A DNA stretch of 64,000 bases from Acinetobacter sp. Marseille-Q1618 (GTDB taxonomy: Bacteria > Pseudomonadota > Gammaproteobacteria > Pseudomonadales > Moraxellaceae): positions 806,001 to 870,000 of the forward strand of contig NZ_CADDWJ010000002.1 of the NCBI RefSeq assembly GCF_902809855.1, read 5' to 3'. Of the stretch, positions 53,360 to 62,920 are shown piece by piece. The translations under genes were made by a program, and so were the position numbers. The notes beneath the pieces are model-generated. The model was not told the origin of the DNA. It worked only from the letters and a program-made list of their open reading frames with translations, and did no database searches. Position 1 is the first letter of the stretch. The number at the start of each line of letters is the position of its first letter.

Positions 53360-54010
53360 ATGAATATTTTAATCGTTGATGATCATCCACTGTTTCGCCA
53401 TGCCTTAATTCAAGCGGTGCGTTATAGTTTACCCCAAGCTCAAATTCATGAAACTGCAGCAGTGAATGAATTTTATGAGCGTTTAGAGAATGGTCCTGAA
53501 CCTGATTTAGTTCTGTTAGATTTAAATTTACCGGGTGCATCTGGGTTTTCTGCATTGGTTCATGTGCGTGCGCAATATCCATCATTGCCGATTATCGTGG
53601 TTTCGGCACATGAAGAAGCCTCGATTATCCAACGTGCAATTGCACATGGTGCAATGGGCTATATTCCAAAATCAGCGCATCCAAGTCATATTGGTGAAGC
53701 GATTCGTCAGGTGTTAGAAGGTGATATTTGGTTGCCACCAAACTTACCTGCCAATATGAATTTTGACCCTCGTGCAGCCGATGAAGCTGCTTTGGCAGAA
53801 CGTATTCAATCTCTTACTCCACAACAGTTCCGTGTGTTGATGATGGTGGCAGAAGGTTTGCTCAACAAACAAATTGCTTATGAGTTAGAAGTGTCTGAGG
53901 CAACGATTAAAGCGCATGTTACTGCAATTTTCCGTAAATTGGGCGTGCAAAATCGTACCCAAGCGGTATTGGCGATCAGTGCGCTCAACATCGAAGAGAA
54001 AAAAGTTTAG
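53360..54010 (+). CDS. NarL/LuxR-type response regulator
   Basis: A 216-aa response regulator. The receiver domain has VDDHPLFR, phospho-acceptor Asp54 in VLLDLNLPGA and the Lys in GYIPKSA. The C-terminal LuxR HTH (about 148-205) reads LTPQQFRVLMMVAEGLLNKQ and ends in RTQAVLAISAL. No kinase gene is adjacent, so it is an orphan. The architecture resembles AgmR/ErdR/CrbR regulators that control acetate and ethanol use in relatives, and acs lies about 10 kb away, but this assignment is only a suggestion. Confidence 0.88.
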   Translation: MNILIVDDHPLFRHALIQAVRYSLPQAQIHETAAVNEFYERLENGPEPDLVLLDLNLPGASGFSALVHVRAQYPSLPIIVVSAHEEASIIQRAIAHGAMGYIPKSAHPSHIGEAIRQVLEGDIWLPPNLPANMNFDPRAADEAALAERIQSLTPQQFRVLMMVAEGLLNKQIAYELEVSEATIKAHVTAIFRKLGVQNRTQAVLAISALNIEEKKV

Positions 54011-54028
54011 CTGTCATCTTATACTGTC

Positions 54029-54055
54029 AAAACCAGTCGTTTAGACTGGTTTTTA
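54029..54055. terminator. Bidirectional terminator between response regulator and AraC genes
   Basis: AAAACCAGTC (54029-54038) pairs with GACTGGTTTT (54044-54053) around GTTTA. It overlaps the stop of the convergent AraC gene. Confidence 0.9.
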
Positions 54056-54952
54056 TTTGCGTAAATGAGATGGGGCATAACCAAAATATTGCTTAAATCG
54101 TGCGCTAAAATGGCTTGCTGAACTAAATCCACAGCTTAAAGCAATCTCAATCAAGTCTTGCGAGCTATGTAACACCAAGTCATGCGCACGTTTTAAACGT
54201 TGTTGTAAAACGTACTGGTGCGGTGAAATGTGCATGGATTGTTTGAACATATGTGCAAAATGATATTCACTCAGTTCAACTTGCTTAGCGAGATCAGCAA
54301 TGGTTAAGGGTAAATGCAGCGATTGTTCAATCCAATCTTTCAAACGTTTTAGTTGGTGCGGTGCAATGCCGCCTGTAATACGCGGTAATGCCCATTGCAC
54401 ATTACTATAATGTTGTAATAAATGGTTGAGTAAAAGATTTGCAGCACTGCTCAGTTGTAGTTGATTGCTGCTTTCTTGCCAGTCACAGCCCAATAAAAAA
54501 TGTCGATAAGCCGTACTAATCATCGGGTCTTGGGCAAAGTTTTGTTCATTCAATTGGATCTGAGAAGGCTCTTTGTCCCACACGTTTAGCGCAATATTAC
54601 GCAGATGTTGGTCGGTATAATATAAATGTACGAAATCTAAATCGCCTCGAATATCCCAAACCGACTCTTGTCCTTTTGGCATCAAGCAAAAACGATCAGG
54701 CGCACCACCATTTTTCCAACCCGACTGGGTTTTGCGATAGCTTTCATAACCACCACGCACATATAAACTCAAGGTGTGATGATTACTACATACGCTTACC
54801 GTGTCATGGCGATTGCTCCAAGCGGCTATTTGCATACCTGAACCGAGCGTCACAGTATCTAAGAGTTGGGTTTTATGCTGTTGTAGTTGCTCAATGGTTT
54901 TATATTTCATTTGACTGAACAAAGAGAAAGGTTTTGACTTGAGTGTAACCAT
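54053..54952 (-). CDS. AraC-family transcriptional regulator
   Basis: A 299-aa AraC-type regulator. The N-terminal half is a cupin-like effector/dimer domain (SNHHTLSLYVRGGYESYRKT). The last 100 residues hold two HTH motifs: LTIADLAKQVELSEYHFAHMFKQSMHISPH (part: LAKQVELSEYHFAHMF) and IEIALSCGFSSASHFSARFKQ, ending in the conserved FGYAPSHLRK. It is divergent from the EamA transporter gene at 55081 with 128 bp between starts, so that gene is a likely target. A second in-frame ATG at 54910 is an alternative start. Confidence 0.88.
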   Translation of the reverse strand: MVTLKSKPFSLFSQMKYKTIEQLQQHKTQLLDTVTLGSGMQIAAWSNRHDTVSVCSNHHTLSLYVRGGYESYRKTQSGWKNGGAPDRFCLMPKGQESVWDIRGDLDFVHLYYTDQHLRNIALNVWDKEPSQIQLNEQNFAQDPMISTAYRHFLLGCDWQESSNQLQLSSAANLLLNHLLQHYSNVQWALPRITGGIAPHQLKRLKDWIEQSLHLPLTIADLAKQVELSEYHFAHMFKQSMHISPHQYVLQQRLKRAHDLVLHSSQDLIEIALSCGFSSASHFSARFKQYFGYAPSHLRK

Positions 54953-55080
54953 GAATATATTTCAGACAAAATATTTTTGATAAAAAAGCGCAAGAATATA
55001 TAAGTCAGCCCAAGAATATGGACGCTAAAATTTAGAAAAATTTACATACTGAGCTCATTAAGTTTGACAGAGCATATAGC

Positions 55081-55989
55081 GTGAATGGCGTACTTTATTT
55101 GGCGGTTGTATTAATTTGGGGAACCACATGGATTGCCATTACGGCACAGCATGGTTTATTTAGTCCTGTCATTGCAGTGTTTTGGCGTTTTGTGATTGCA
55201 GCAGGATTGTTGTTTTTATTTTTACTGTGTACAGGGCGTTTAAAAAAGCTCGATATTCAAGACCATGTATTTTGTGCGTTACAAGGACTGTGTATTTTTG
55301 GGTTTAACTTCATCTGTTTCTATACCGCGATTGCATATATCAACAGTGGTTTGGAGTCGGTGATATTTTCCATGGCGGTTTTATTTAATGCCATTAATAG
55401 CCGAATCTTCTTTTCACAAAAGATCTCCGCTTATTTTCTGCCTGCAGCCAGTTTGGGCTTTTTTGGTATTGTGGCGTTGTTTTGGCATGATGTGGTGAGT
55501 ACTCAAGTGCAATGGCAAACTTTATTTGCGATTGGTTTATGTATGCTTGGAACGTATGGTTTTTCTTTGGGAAATATGATCAGTATTCGTCATCAAAAGA
55601 AAAAGCTAGATGTATTTACCACCAATGCTTATGGCATGCTGTATGGCGCAGCATTGATGGCAATCATTGGCTATGTTCGTGCAGATTCATTTTTACCAAC
55701 CATGATGAGTACACATGCTTTGGGTGCATTGATTTATTTGGCAGTCGTGGGGTCAATCGTTGGTTTTAGTGCATATTTTATCTTGATTAAGCGTATTGGG
55801 GCAGGGCAGGCCGCATATAGCACATTGTTATTTCCCTTGGTAGCTTTAGTTATTTCAACCATTTGGGAAAACTACCAATGGCATTTGGGCTCATATTTGG
55901 GTGTGATTTTTATTTTATTGGGTAATTATATTTTATTTAAACAACCGCAGTGGTTACGACAACTTTTACATAAAGGCAAAGTTGCTTAA
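55081..55989 (+). CDS. EamA-family (DMT) transporter
   Basis: Inner-membrane exporter (302 aa) with ten hydrophobic segments in two EamA repeats. The first repeat opens VVLIWGTTWIAITAQHGLFSP, the second includes ALIYLAVVGSIVGFSAYFIL. Relatives export amino acids or metabolites and drugs. GTG at 55081 is the chosen start. Divergent from the AraC regulator, which probably controls it. The substrate is unknown. Confidence 0.87.
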   Translation: MNGVLYLAVVLIWGTTWIAITAQHGLFSPVIAVFWRFVIAAGLLFLFLLCTGRLKKLDIQDHVFCALQGLCIFGFNFICFYTAIAYINSGLESVIFSMAVLFNAINSRIFFSQKISAYFLPAASLGFFGIVALFWHDVVSTQVQWQTLFAIGLCMLGTYGFSLGNMISIRHQKKKLDVFTTNAYGMLYGAALMAIIGYVRADSFLPTMMSTHALGALIYLAVVGSIVGFSAYFILIKRIGAGQAAYSTLLFPLVALVISTIWENYQWHLGSYLGVIFILLGNYILFKQPQWLRQLLHKGKVA

Positions 55990-56061
55990 ACATAAAAAGC
56001 AGCCTGTTTTAGACTCATGCTGATTAGTTAAGCCAAATAATTGGATAGATTCCTAAAAATC

Positions 56062-56190
56062 TCCCCTCTTGCGCAGCATTGCTGCTCATCTTTGAAAAAG
56101 AGGGGAACTTTCAGTAACTAAAGTAATTTTTAGTAATCTTGCTTAGCAGTGCTACTCATCCCTCCTTTGAAAAAGGAGGGATGGGGGAGG
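56062..56190. repeat. Tandem Acinetobacter-type intergenic hairpin repeats
   Basis: Two related copies: CCCCTCTT (56063-56070) with AAGAGGGG (56098-56105), and CATCCCTCCTTT (56157-56168) with AAAGGAGGGATG (56172-56183, perfect 12 bp). Before each stem is a related word, GCGCAGCATTGCTGCTCATC in the first and TTAGCAGTGCTACTCATC in the second. They are degenerate copies of one element, between the EamA and SPOR genes, which are convergent. Confidence 0.75.
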
Positions 56191-56205
56191 ATTAAAAAAT
56201 AATAA

Positions 56206-56814
56206 TTAACGCTTCACTACGATTGAATCAATACCACTGTGTTGTAATGTTTGTTGTGCAATCACGGCTGCATTTTGTGAATCATAAGGGCCAGAAATTA
56301 CACGATACCATGTTTGTCCACCTTCCGTAGTTTTCACTACATCTGCAGATAGACCATTTAAAATAATTTCAGCACGACGTGCATCGGCACTGTCAGGGTC
56401 AGGATAACTGCGTACTTGTAAAATATATTCAGGTTGTACAGGCGCAGCGACTTGTTCAGATACATCTAAACCCACATCAACTTCTTCATCACGTGGTGTC
56501 GCTGGAGCTTCCACAATCACAGGTTGAGATTGGGTTTGTGTTTCAGGTACAGCTTGTTCAGGAATGGGTGTCACTTGTTGATTTGGTAAGAGGTCGTAAA
56601 AACGGTAGTCTTTATTGGTATCTTCTTGATAATGATCCGAAGTGACTTCATTGCTACGTGTTGTTACGGGAGCCCATGGTTTCCAAAGTAGCAAAGCTAC
56701 AGCAAAACTGAGGATGATTAAAATGACAACAAGCATCCCTAACCATTTTGGAATCAATGGTTTTTGGGGTTTGTTTGGTCGTTCAGACACGCCGCGTTGC
56801 GTTTTTCCAAACAC
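56206..56814 (-). CDS. SPOR-domain membrane protein
   Basis: A 202-aa bitopic protein: short cytoplasmic N-terminus, one membrane segment (about 24-47, WLGMLVVILIILSFAVALLLW), a Pro/Gln/Glu-rich periplasmic linker, and a C-terminal SPOR domain (about 128-202; YILQVRSYPDPDSADARRA to IDSIVVKR) that binds denuded septal peptidoglycan. Layout resembles FtsN, but the length is shorter and the essential FtsN region is not obvious. Start is GTG at 56814 with AGAGGAATT upstream. It follows argS on the same strand, as ftsN-like genes do in many gamma-proteobacteria. Confidence 0.87.
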   Translation of the reverse strand: MFGKTQRGVSERPNKPQKPLIPKWLGMLVVILIILSFAVALLLWKPWAPVTTRSNEVTSDHYQEDTNKDYRFYDLLPNQQVTPIPEQAVPETQTQSQPVIVEAPATPRDEEVDVGLDVSEQVAAPVQPEYILQVRSYPDPDSADARRAEIILNGLSADVVKTTEGGQTWYRVISGPYDSQNAAVIAQQTLQHSGIDSIVVKR

Positions 56815-56923
56815 GTGGAATTCCTCTTACTAATAAACAACGTTATATATGACAACGTCTTTGAGTACCGTCACGGTGGGCAATACTCAATAGATTTTTA
56901 CAGTATTTAAAGTGTATACCTTA

Positions 56924-58714
56924 TTACATTGCCTCTGGTGCAGAAACACCAAGCAACTCTAAGCCATTGCGTACTACTTGTTGAACATTTTTAGAGAGTA
57001 ATAAACGTGCTTGGGTTAATTCAGCATCGTCACTCAGTACTTTATGTTCGTTGTACCAACCATGGAATAAAGCAGCCAACTCTTTTAAATAATTCCCCAC
57101 TTGATGTGGTTCATAATTATTCGCAGCACGTACCACAATTTCTGGATAAGCTGCGAGTTTTGCTAAAATTTCTGTTTCTGCATCAAGTTCTAATTTTGCA
57201 GCAAACTGACGTGCATTTACTGTATCAAAATTGATACCAGTTGCTGCGGCTTTTTCAAGCATACGACAAATACGCGCATGTGCATATTGGATGTAATACA
57301 CTGCATTGTCCTTACTTTGTGATACAGCAAGGTCTAAATCGAAGTCGATGTGCTGTTCAGATTTACGCATTACATAGTAGAAACGAGCAGCATCGTTACC
57401 GACTTCTTTACGCAGATCACGCAGAGTCACAAACTGACCTGAACGAGATGACATTTGCACCATCTGACCGCCACGCCATAAGCTTACAAACTGGACTAAA
57501 AGCACTGTTAGTTTTTTAGAGTCATAACCCATTGCATCAATCGCTGCTTTGACACGTGCAATATAGCCATGATGGTCTGAACCCCAGATATCAATGATAT
57601 CGGTATAACCACGTTGTAATTTATTTAAATGATATGCAATGTCAGAAGCAAAATACGTGGTTTGACCATTACGGCGTTTCACTACACGGTCTTTTTCATC
57701 ACCAAATTCAGTTGATTTAAACCAAATATTGCCATCTTTTTCATAAAGAAAGCCACGTTGATCTAAAGTTTGTAAGGCTTCATCAATTTTTTCAGTTAAT
57801 GTCGCTTCACTGAACCATTGATCAAAAGTCACACCAAACTCACCAAGATCATCTTGGATATCATCTAAAATGGCATGCAAAGCCGCTTGATGGAAAACAC
57901 GATATGCTGTGCCTAAATGGTTTTGAGAGTTGTGAATTAAACCATCAATATGTTTTTCTTTATCGCCTGAAAGTACGACTTTGTTGCCTTCAGCATCAAG
58001 TTCTTCGGCGTATTGCACATCTTCAGGGACATCTTTATAAATGTCTGCAACAGCGCGTACATGAGCATCGCCATCTTTGTCGATAATGCTTTGTGCGATT
58101 TCTTTTACATAATCGCCTTGATAAGCATTTTTAGGGAAAACTAAAGTTTGTCCAGTCAGTTCTAAATAACGTAAATACGTTGAAGTTGCCAAAATGTCCA
58201 TTTGACGACCAGCATCATTGACATAGTATTCACGGTCAACTGTAGCACCTGTGGCTTCAAGCAAGTTTGCAACAGTCATCCCATACGCAGCCCCACGACC
58301 ATGACCCACATGCAGACTTGAAGTTGGATTTGCAGAAACAAATTCAACTTGAACTTTTTTAGCGGCATTGGCTTGGGTTTTACCATAATCTGCTTTTTGC
58401 GCTTCGATACGATCTAACACGGCAAAACGCTGATCTGCATTTAAAAAGAAATTAATAAATCCAGGCCCTGCGATTTCAGCTTTACTGATGTCAGCAACTT
58501 CGGGTAAATTTGCCAAGATTTTTTCTGCAAGATCACGTGGCTTCATACCTGCAACTTTTGCACCCATCATGGCAATATTTGACGCAAAGTCACCATGGCT
58601 TCGGTCTTTGGTTCGCGTTAACACGCTGGTATTGTTCCAGTCAGATGGAAGGGTCCCTTCAGCTTTTAGGGATTGCACTGCATGATCAAGAGCTGCTTGT
58701 ATTGCCGTATTCAT
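56924..58714 (-). CDS. argS: Arginyl-tRNA synthetase
   Basis: Class I aminoacyl-tRNA synthetase (596 aa). The HIGH-type signature is SANPTSSLHVGHGRGAAYG, the N-terminal Add-1 domain spans about 1-110, the catalytic core runs through DIWGSDHHGYIARVKAA, and the anticodon-binding DALR domain is C-terminal. A KMSKS-like element is degenerate (QMSSRSG), as usual in ArgRS. Charges tRNA-Arg in the cytosol. It is upstream of the SPOR gene, 109 bp apart, probably one transcription unit. Confidence 0.95.
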   Translation of the reverse strand: MNTAIQAALDHAVQSLKAEGTLPSDWNNTSVLTRTKDRSHGDFASNIAMMGAKVAGMKPRDLAEKILANLPEVADISKAEIAGPGFINFFLNADQRFAVLDRIEAQKADYGKTQANAAKKVQVEFVSANPTSSLHVGHGRGAAYGMTVANLLEATGATVDREYYVNDAGRQMDILATSTYLRYLELTGQTLVFPKNAYQGDYVKEIAQSIIDKDGDAHVRAVADIYKDVPEDVQYAEELDAEGNKVVLSGDKEKHIDGLIHNSQNHLGTAYRVFHQAALHAILDDIQDDLGEFGVTFDQWFSEATLTEKIDEALQTLDQRGFLYEKDGNIWFKSTEFGDEKDRVVKRRNGQTTYFASDIAYHLNKLQRGYTDIIDIWGSDHHGYIARVKAAIDAMGYDSKKLTVLLVQFVSLWRGGQMVQMSSRSGQFVTLRDLRKEVGNDAARFYYVMRKSEQHIDFDLDLAVSQSKDNAVYYIQYAHARICRMLEKAAATGINFDTVNARQFAAKLELDAETEILAKLAAYPEIVVRAANNYEPHQVGNYLKELAALFHGWYNEHKVLSDDAELTQARLLLSKNVQQVVRNGLELLGVSAPEAM

Positions 58715-58909
58715 AATCTATCGAGAAATAAATGTCGCAGAAAAACAGCAAATATAGCAAATTTCCGAGTCTTTAGGTAAAACCATTTGTACGGAAATAT
58801 CAAAAGATCAAGTAAAGCTTTTGTTTAAAATATAATAAATGCTTAAAAGTATTCAAAAGTTAAATACTTTCAATTATTGTATAATGTTCTTACTCACTAA
58901 AAAGATAAC

Positions 58910-59197
58910 ATGATGAACCAGAACAAACCTATGATTATTGGCAATATTCCTAAACTTCCAGGCAAATATGCAGCTTGGATTTTACCTTTATTTTTATCAG
59001 GACTAATGAGTGGGATCATTTCATTTATAAATACTGTGAAAAACTTAGGCTGGATTGAAAATTTATTCTCTATTTTCTTTTCTGCATGGATGATGTCTTG
59101 GTTGGTTGCTTATCCTATCATCTTGATCATATTACCAATTGTGAAAAAAATAACAGGATTATTTGTGGATATGTCACCTAATCAGCCACACAAGTAA
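58910..59197 (+). CDS. DUF2798-family small membrane protein
   Basis: A 95-aa protein with two hydrophobic segments (about 23-43 and 57-80). AAWILPLFLSGLMSGIISFINT followed by a Trp-rich WMMSWLVAYPIILIILPIVKK fits DUF2798. No function is established. The gene opens ATGATG (58910/58913). Promoter-like ATAATG lies about 30 bp upstream. Confidence 0.75.
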   Translation: MMNQNKPMIIGNIPKLPGKYAAWILPLFLSGLMSGIISFINTVKNLGWIENLFSIFFSAWMMSWLVAYPIILIILPIVKKITGLFVDMSPNQPHK

Positions 59198-59370
59198 GCT
59201 GATCTATTGTTTTTAAAGCGCTATTAAATGCCTAAATCTATCCGATATCATTATAAATTTGCTAAATGCCAAAACCTTGCAAAAAAGGACTAATCTATAC
59301 GCTGATACAGATAAAACTCTACTATTTTTGTCGGGATTTACATCTAGATCTAAACATAATGAGATAGGAC

Positions 59371-61071
59371 ATGACCGCAGAAAATTTGAAAGCTAAAAAA
59401 CCTTTATATCTCCCTTATGCAGGGAATACCTTACTCGAACTCCCCCTTTTGAACAAAGGTTCAGCCTTTTCAGAAGAAGAGCGTAGCCGATTTAATCTGG
59501 ATGGTCTAATTCCACATGTGATAGAAACCATTGAAGAGCAAAGCCAACGCTCATATAAGCAATATTGCGATTTTAATGATGCAATCAATAAACATATTTA
59601 TTTAAGAAATATTCAAGACACCAACGAAACTTTGTTTTATCACCTCATTGAAAATCATCTCAGTGAAATGATGCCGATTATTTATACGCCTACGGTCGGG
59701 GAAGCATGCCAGCGTTTTTCGGATATTTATCGTCGCCATCGTGGCATTTTTATTTCTTATCCTGACCGTGATCGTATTGATGATATCTTACATAATGTGA
59801 ATAAAAAAAATGTCAAAGTCATTGTGATCACAGATGGTGAGCGTATCTTAGGTTTAGGTGATCAAGGCATCGGTGGGATGGGCATTCCAATTGGAAAATT
59901 GTCCTTATATACCGCATGTGGTGGTATAAGCCCAGCCTACACTTTACCGATTACCTTGGATGTGGGAACCAACAATCAACAGTTGTTAAATGACCCAATA
60001 TATTTGGGTTGGAATCAGCCACGTATCGGTGGGGAAGAGTATTATAGCTTTGTTGATGCGGTGATCGCAGGAATCAAGCGCCGTTGGCCAAAGGCTTTGA
60101 TTCAATTTGAGGATTTTGCACAAAAAAATGCAATGCCTTTATTGGAAAAATACCGTAATGAAATTTGCTGTTTTAATGATGATATACAAGGAACAGCCGC
60201 AGTTTCAGTTGGAAGTTTAATTGCTGCAAGTCGTGCGGCAGACAAACAACTCAAAGACCAAAAAGTTGCCTTTTTAGGTGCAGGGTCAGCAGGTTGCGGT
60301 ATCGCAGAGCAAATCATTGCACAAATGGTGGCAGAAGGTTTGACCGATGCACAAGCACGTGCGCGTGTATTTATGGTGGATCGCTTTGGTTTAATCACTG
60401 AAAACCAGCCAAATTTATTGGATTTCCAACGTAAGTTGGCACAAAAAACTGAGGAAGTTGCACATTGGGGCAATGCCGAGTCAGTGATTTCATTACTTGA
60501 TGTAGTGAAGAATGCTAAACCGACAGTTTTAATTGGGGTATCTGGTCAGCCGGGTTTATTTACCGAAGAAATTATTCGTACTTTAGCCGCAAATTGTGAA
60601 CATCCGATTGTATTGCCATTATCCAACCCAACTTCACGTGTGGAAGCTGTACCTGCGGATATTATTGAGTGGACAGAAGGGCGAGCATTGATCGCAACAG
60701 GGAGTCCATTTGCGCCTGTGAATTATCACGGTCAGATTTTTAATATTTCACAGTGCAATAACTCGTATATCTTCCCCGGTATTGGTCTAGGAATCGTGGC
60801 AGTGCAAGCAAGACGTGTTACAGATCGTATGCTTATGGCATCCAGTAATGCGTTAGCAGATTGTTCACCGAAACTACAAGACATTCATGCAGATTTATTG
60901 CCCGATCTGAATGAACTGCAAAAAGTATCTAAAATCATTGCTTTTAAAGTGGCGAAAGCGGCTATTGAGGATGGTGTGGCATTAGCGATTAGTGATGAAC
61001 ATTTGCAGCGTCGTATTGAGGAAAACTTTTGGACACCTGAATACCGTCAGTATAAGCGCATTCCTTTTTAA
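59371..61071 (+). CDS. maeA: NAD-dependent malic enzyme
   Basis: Converts malate to pyruvate, CO2 and NADH (566 aa), linking the TCA cycle with pyruvate in the cytosol. The large SfcA/MaeA type is indicated by length and by [32 protein letters not shown] (malate binding), [14 protein letters not shown] with the metal-binding Asp pair, and the dinucleotide fold [22 protein letters not shown]-type [11 protein letters not shown] is conserved. Ribosome binding site GAGATAGGA. A terminator follows. Confidence 0.94.
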   Translation: MTAENLKAKKPLYLPYAGNTLLELPLLNKGSAFSEEERSRFNLDGLIPHVIETIEEQSQRSYKQYCDFNDAINKHIYLRNIQDTNETLFYHLIENHLSEMMPIIYTPTVGEACQRFSDIYRRHRGIFISYPDRDRIDDILHNVNKKNVKVIVITDGERILGLGDQGIGGMGIPIGKLSLYTACGGISPAYTLPITLDVGTNNQQLLNDPIYLGWNQPRIGGEEYYSFVDAVIAGIKRRWPKALIQFEDFAQKNAMPLLEKYRNEICCFNDDIQGTAAVSVGSLIAASRAADKQLKDQKVAFLGAGSAGCGIAEQIIAQMVAEGLTDAQARARVFMVDRFGLITENQPNLLDFQRKLAQKTEEVAHWGNAESVISLLDVVKNAKPTVLIGVSGQPGLFTEEIIRTLAANCEHPIVLPLSNPTSRVEAVPADIIEWTEGRALIATGSPFAPVNYHGQIFNISQCNNSYIFPGIGLGIVAVQARRVTDRMLMASSNALADCSPKLQDIHADLLPDLNELQKVSKIIAFKVAKAAIEDGVALAISDEHLQRRIEENFWTPEYRQYKRIPF

Positions 61072-61098
61072 GTTGAATTTGCTATAAAATTAAATAAG

Positions 61099-61125
61099 AT
61101 GGAGTCTAGATAGACTCCATTTTTA
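61099..61125 (+). terminator. Intrinsic terminator after maeA
   Basis: ATGGAGTCTA (61099-61108) and TAGACTCCAT (61111-61120) are exact reverse complements, followed by TTTTT. Confidence 0.9.
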
Positions 61126-61157
61126 TCTTTTAGTGCAATATTTATAGTGATTAATTC

Positions 61158-61691
61158 ATGAAAAAAATAATTTTAGCCATCAGCACCAGTTTTCTCGTTT
61201 CTAACGTCTATTCACAAGAAAATTTATGTGAAAAATTGTGGCAAGTTGAACAAGCAAAAACTATTCAAATACAAAAACTAAAATCTCAAACATGTGCTTT
61301 TATTTGGGATGATGCAAAAGTAGTGCAATTATTAAAGAAACTGCATTTAAATCCTGATAATCCACAATGGATGGCAACAGATGACTGTGATGTGATCCAA
61401 GTGGGGCAGCAAAAATATACGCTTTATAAAGGCTATTATAAAAATGATTTGAGTGATGTTAAAATTATTCGAGATTCATCCAATAACTTATATGGATTTT
61501 TCAGAGATTTAGGCAAATATTCCTTTATAGATGATGCATTTAAACCTACAGCAACTGCAAATAAACATGGGGTGGATTTAAAATGTGCGGCTATAGGCAA
61601 TAATCCAAAATTACCTAATATTTTGATTCAATATATTTTTCAAAAGGGCATAGATTTAAGTCAATATTCACATCACGACAATGAAAAATAA
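61158..61691 (+). CDS. Predicted exported protein of unknown function
   Basis: A 177-aa protein with signal peptide MKKIILAISTSFLVSNVYS. Four cysteines in the mature part (ENLCEKLW, SQTCAFIW, TDDCDVIQ, LKCAAIG) could form two disulfides in the periplasm. The remaining chain is mixed alpha/beta and rich in Asn, Lys and Asp. I recognise no family. It lies between the malic enzyme and DyP genes, with a T-rich leader. Confidence 0.6.
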   Translation: MKKIILAISTSFLVSNVYSQENLCEKLWQVEQAKTIQIQKLKSQTCAFIWDDAKVVQLLKKLHLNPDNPQWMATDDCDVIQVGQQKYTLYKGYYKNDLSDVKIIRDSSNNLYGFFRDLGKYSFIDDAFKPTATANKHGVDLKCAAIGNNPKLPNILIQYIFQKGIDLSQYSHHDNEK

Positions 61692-61789
61692 AACATTAAA
61701 ATTAGAAAAATAGTTTATTTATTTGAATGCATTAACAATGATAACGCTTGTCTGAAATAAAAATAAATCTAAAGCTTTATGATTGAAAA

Positions 61790-61816
61790 ATCTCTCCTTT
61801 TTCAAAAAGGAGAGAT
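61790..61816. repeat. Single copy of the CTCC/GGAG hairpin repeat
   Basis: ATCTCTCCTTTTT (61790-61802) and AAAAAGGAGAGAT (61804-61816) are exact reverse complements around one C. It is related in stem sequence to the repeats at 56062-56190 and sits at the end of the convergent DyP gene. Confidence 0.7.
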
Positions 61817-61833
61817 AGATAAGACTTTAAAAA

Positions 61834-62757
61834 TTATTCTGTGTCTAAAATTTCTTCGAGTAAGTCTTCATTAGGTGCAAAGAAATATGCGCCATCGACT
61901 GCGGTGACAAAATGCAATAAACGATCATGAATACCATCACCGCTGGTACCAAACATACGCAGCAACATTTTATCAATACGAGTTAAATCTTTGGTATAGG
62001 CGATAAAGAATAAACCTTGCTCACCTTGACCATCGCCATAAGGTAGCGAATGACGTAAGATTTCTAACTCTTCGCCTTCATCATCTTCAATCACTGCACG
62101 GGCAATATGTGCATTTTCAGGTTTCACATCATCATCAAGTTCAATACTTTCTAATTTGGTTCGTCCGATTACATGCTCTTGTGCATCGACTTTTAAACGT
62201 TTCCAGCTTTCTAAGTTATGAACATAACGTTGTGCAAAAACAAAAGAACCATCCGTAAAAATGCCTGCATCGTCACCTAATAGTGCTGTCTCACCGCGAT
62301 CATCAGGGAATTGTGGATTTTCTGTACCATCAATAAAACCTGTTAAATCACGCCCATCTAAATAACGGAAACACACCCGTTCATCTAAAACTTCAACTTG
62401 GTCTTGAATACCATCAAAAAAAGACTGACTTAAGGCAAAGCAAATATCGGTACGTGCCGATGCAATGTGAATTAGGAGGTCAGCAGGAACAACAGGCATC
62501 GTAAATGAACCTTGAATTGGTTCAAGTTGTTTAAAACCTGCTGGATTTTGCGGATAAAGTTTTGCCCAGAGTTCAGGACCAAAAGCGACAGAGGTTTTAA
62601 TTTCTGCATCAGGATGTTGGGTGATTAAACGATCTCGTGTGGTAAAAAAATCATTCAGTTGTTCTTTTAAAGCATCAATAGAGAGATTTTTTAAATTTAA
62701 AACAATAAAACGTGCATGATTCGAAGGTAATGGCAAAATTACGGATTGGGCTGTCAT
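61834..62757 (-). CDS. DyP-type heme peroxidase
   Basis: A 307-aa dye-decolourising peroxidase. The family signature GFIDGTENPQ (GxxDG) carries the distal Asp, near residue 142; the proximal heme His lies in the C-terminal half, probably in VIGRTKLES-to-AHIARAVIEDDE; the Arg in LRHSLPYGDG is also conserved. The ferredoxin-like folds are seen as two repeats. There is no signal peptide or Tat motif, so it is cytosolic (YfeX-like/B-type). It uses hydrogen peroxide to oxidise an unknown substrate. GGAG precedes the ATG. Confidence 0.9.
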   Translation of the reverse strand: MTAQSVILPLPSNHARFIVLNLKNLSIDALKEQLNDFFTTRDRLITQHPDAEIKTSVAFGPELWAKLYPQNPAGFKQLEPIQGSFTMPVVPADLLIHIASARTDICFALSQSFFDGIQDQVEVLDERVCFRYLDGRDLTGFIDGTENPQFPDDRGETALLGDDAGIFTDGSFVFAQRYVHNLESWKRLKVDAQEHVIGRTKLESIELDDDVKPENAHIARAVIEDDEGEELEILRHSLPYGDGQGEQGLFFIAYTKDLTRIDKMLLRMFGTSGDGIHDRLLHFVTAVDGAYFFAPNEDLLEEILDTE

Positions 62758-62920
62758 TTTAACGATGGCTCCTCAAATTATTGTGTATTCTCATACTATT
62801 GTGCATGATCCAGTGCATACAAGGTAGTAAAGAGTGATACTTTTTACCGATTAAATTAATCGAAAAGTGTTGTATCAAAATCGTTATAATACGCTTTTTA
62901 AAAAATGCACTAACATTGTT

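Noticed and set aside
60102..60473. 123-codon minus-strand open frame inside maeA
   Set aside because: Antisense to the conserved NAD-binding region; Ser/Cys/Ala-rich composition is typical of shadow frames.
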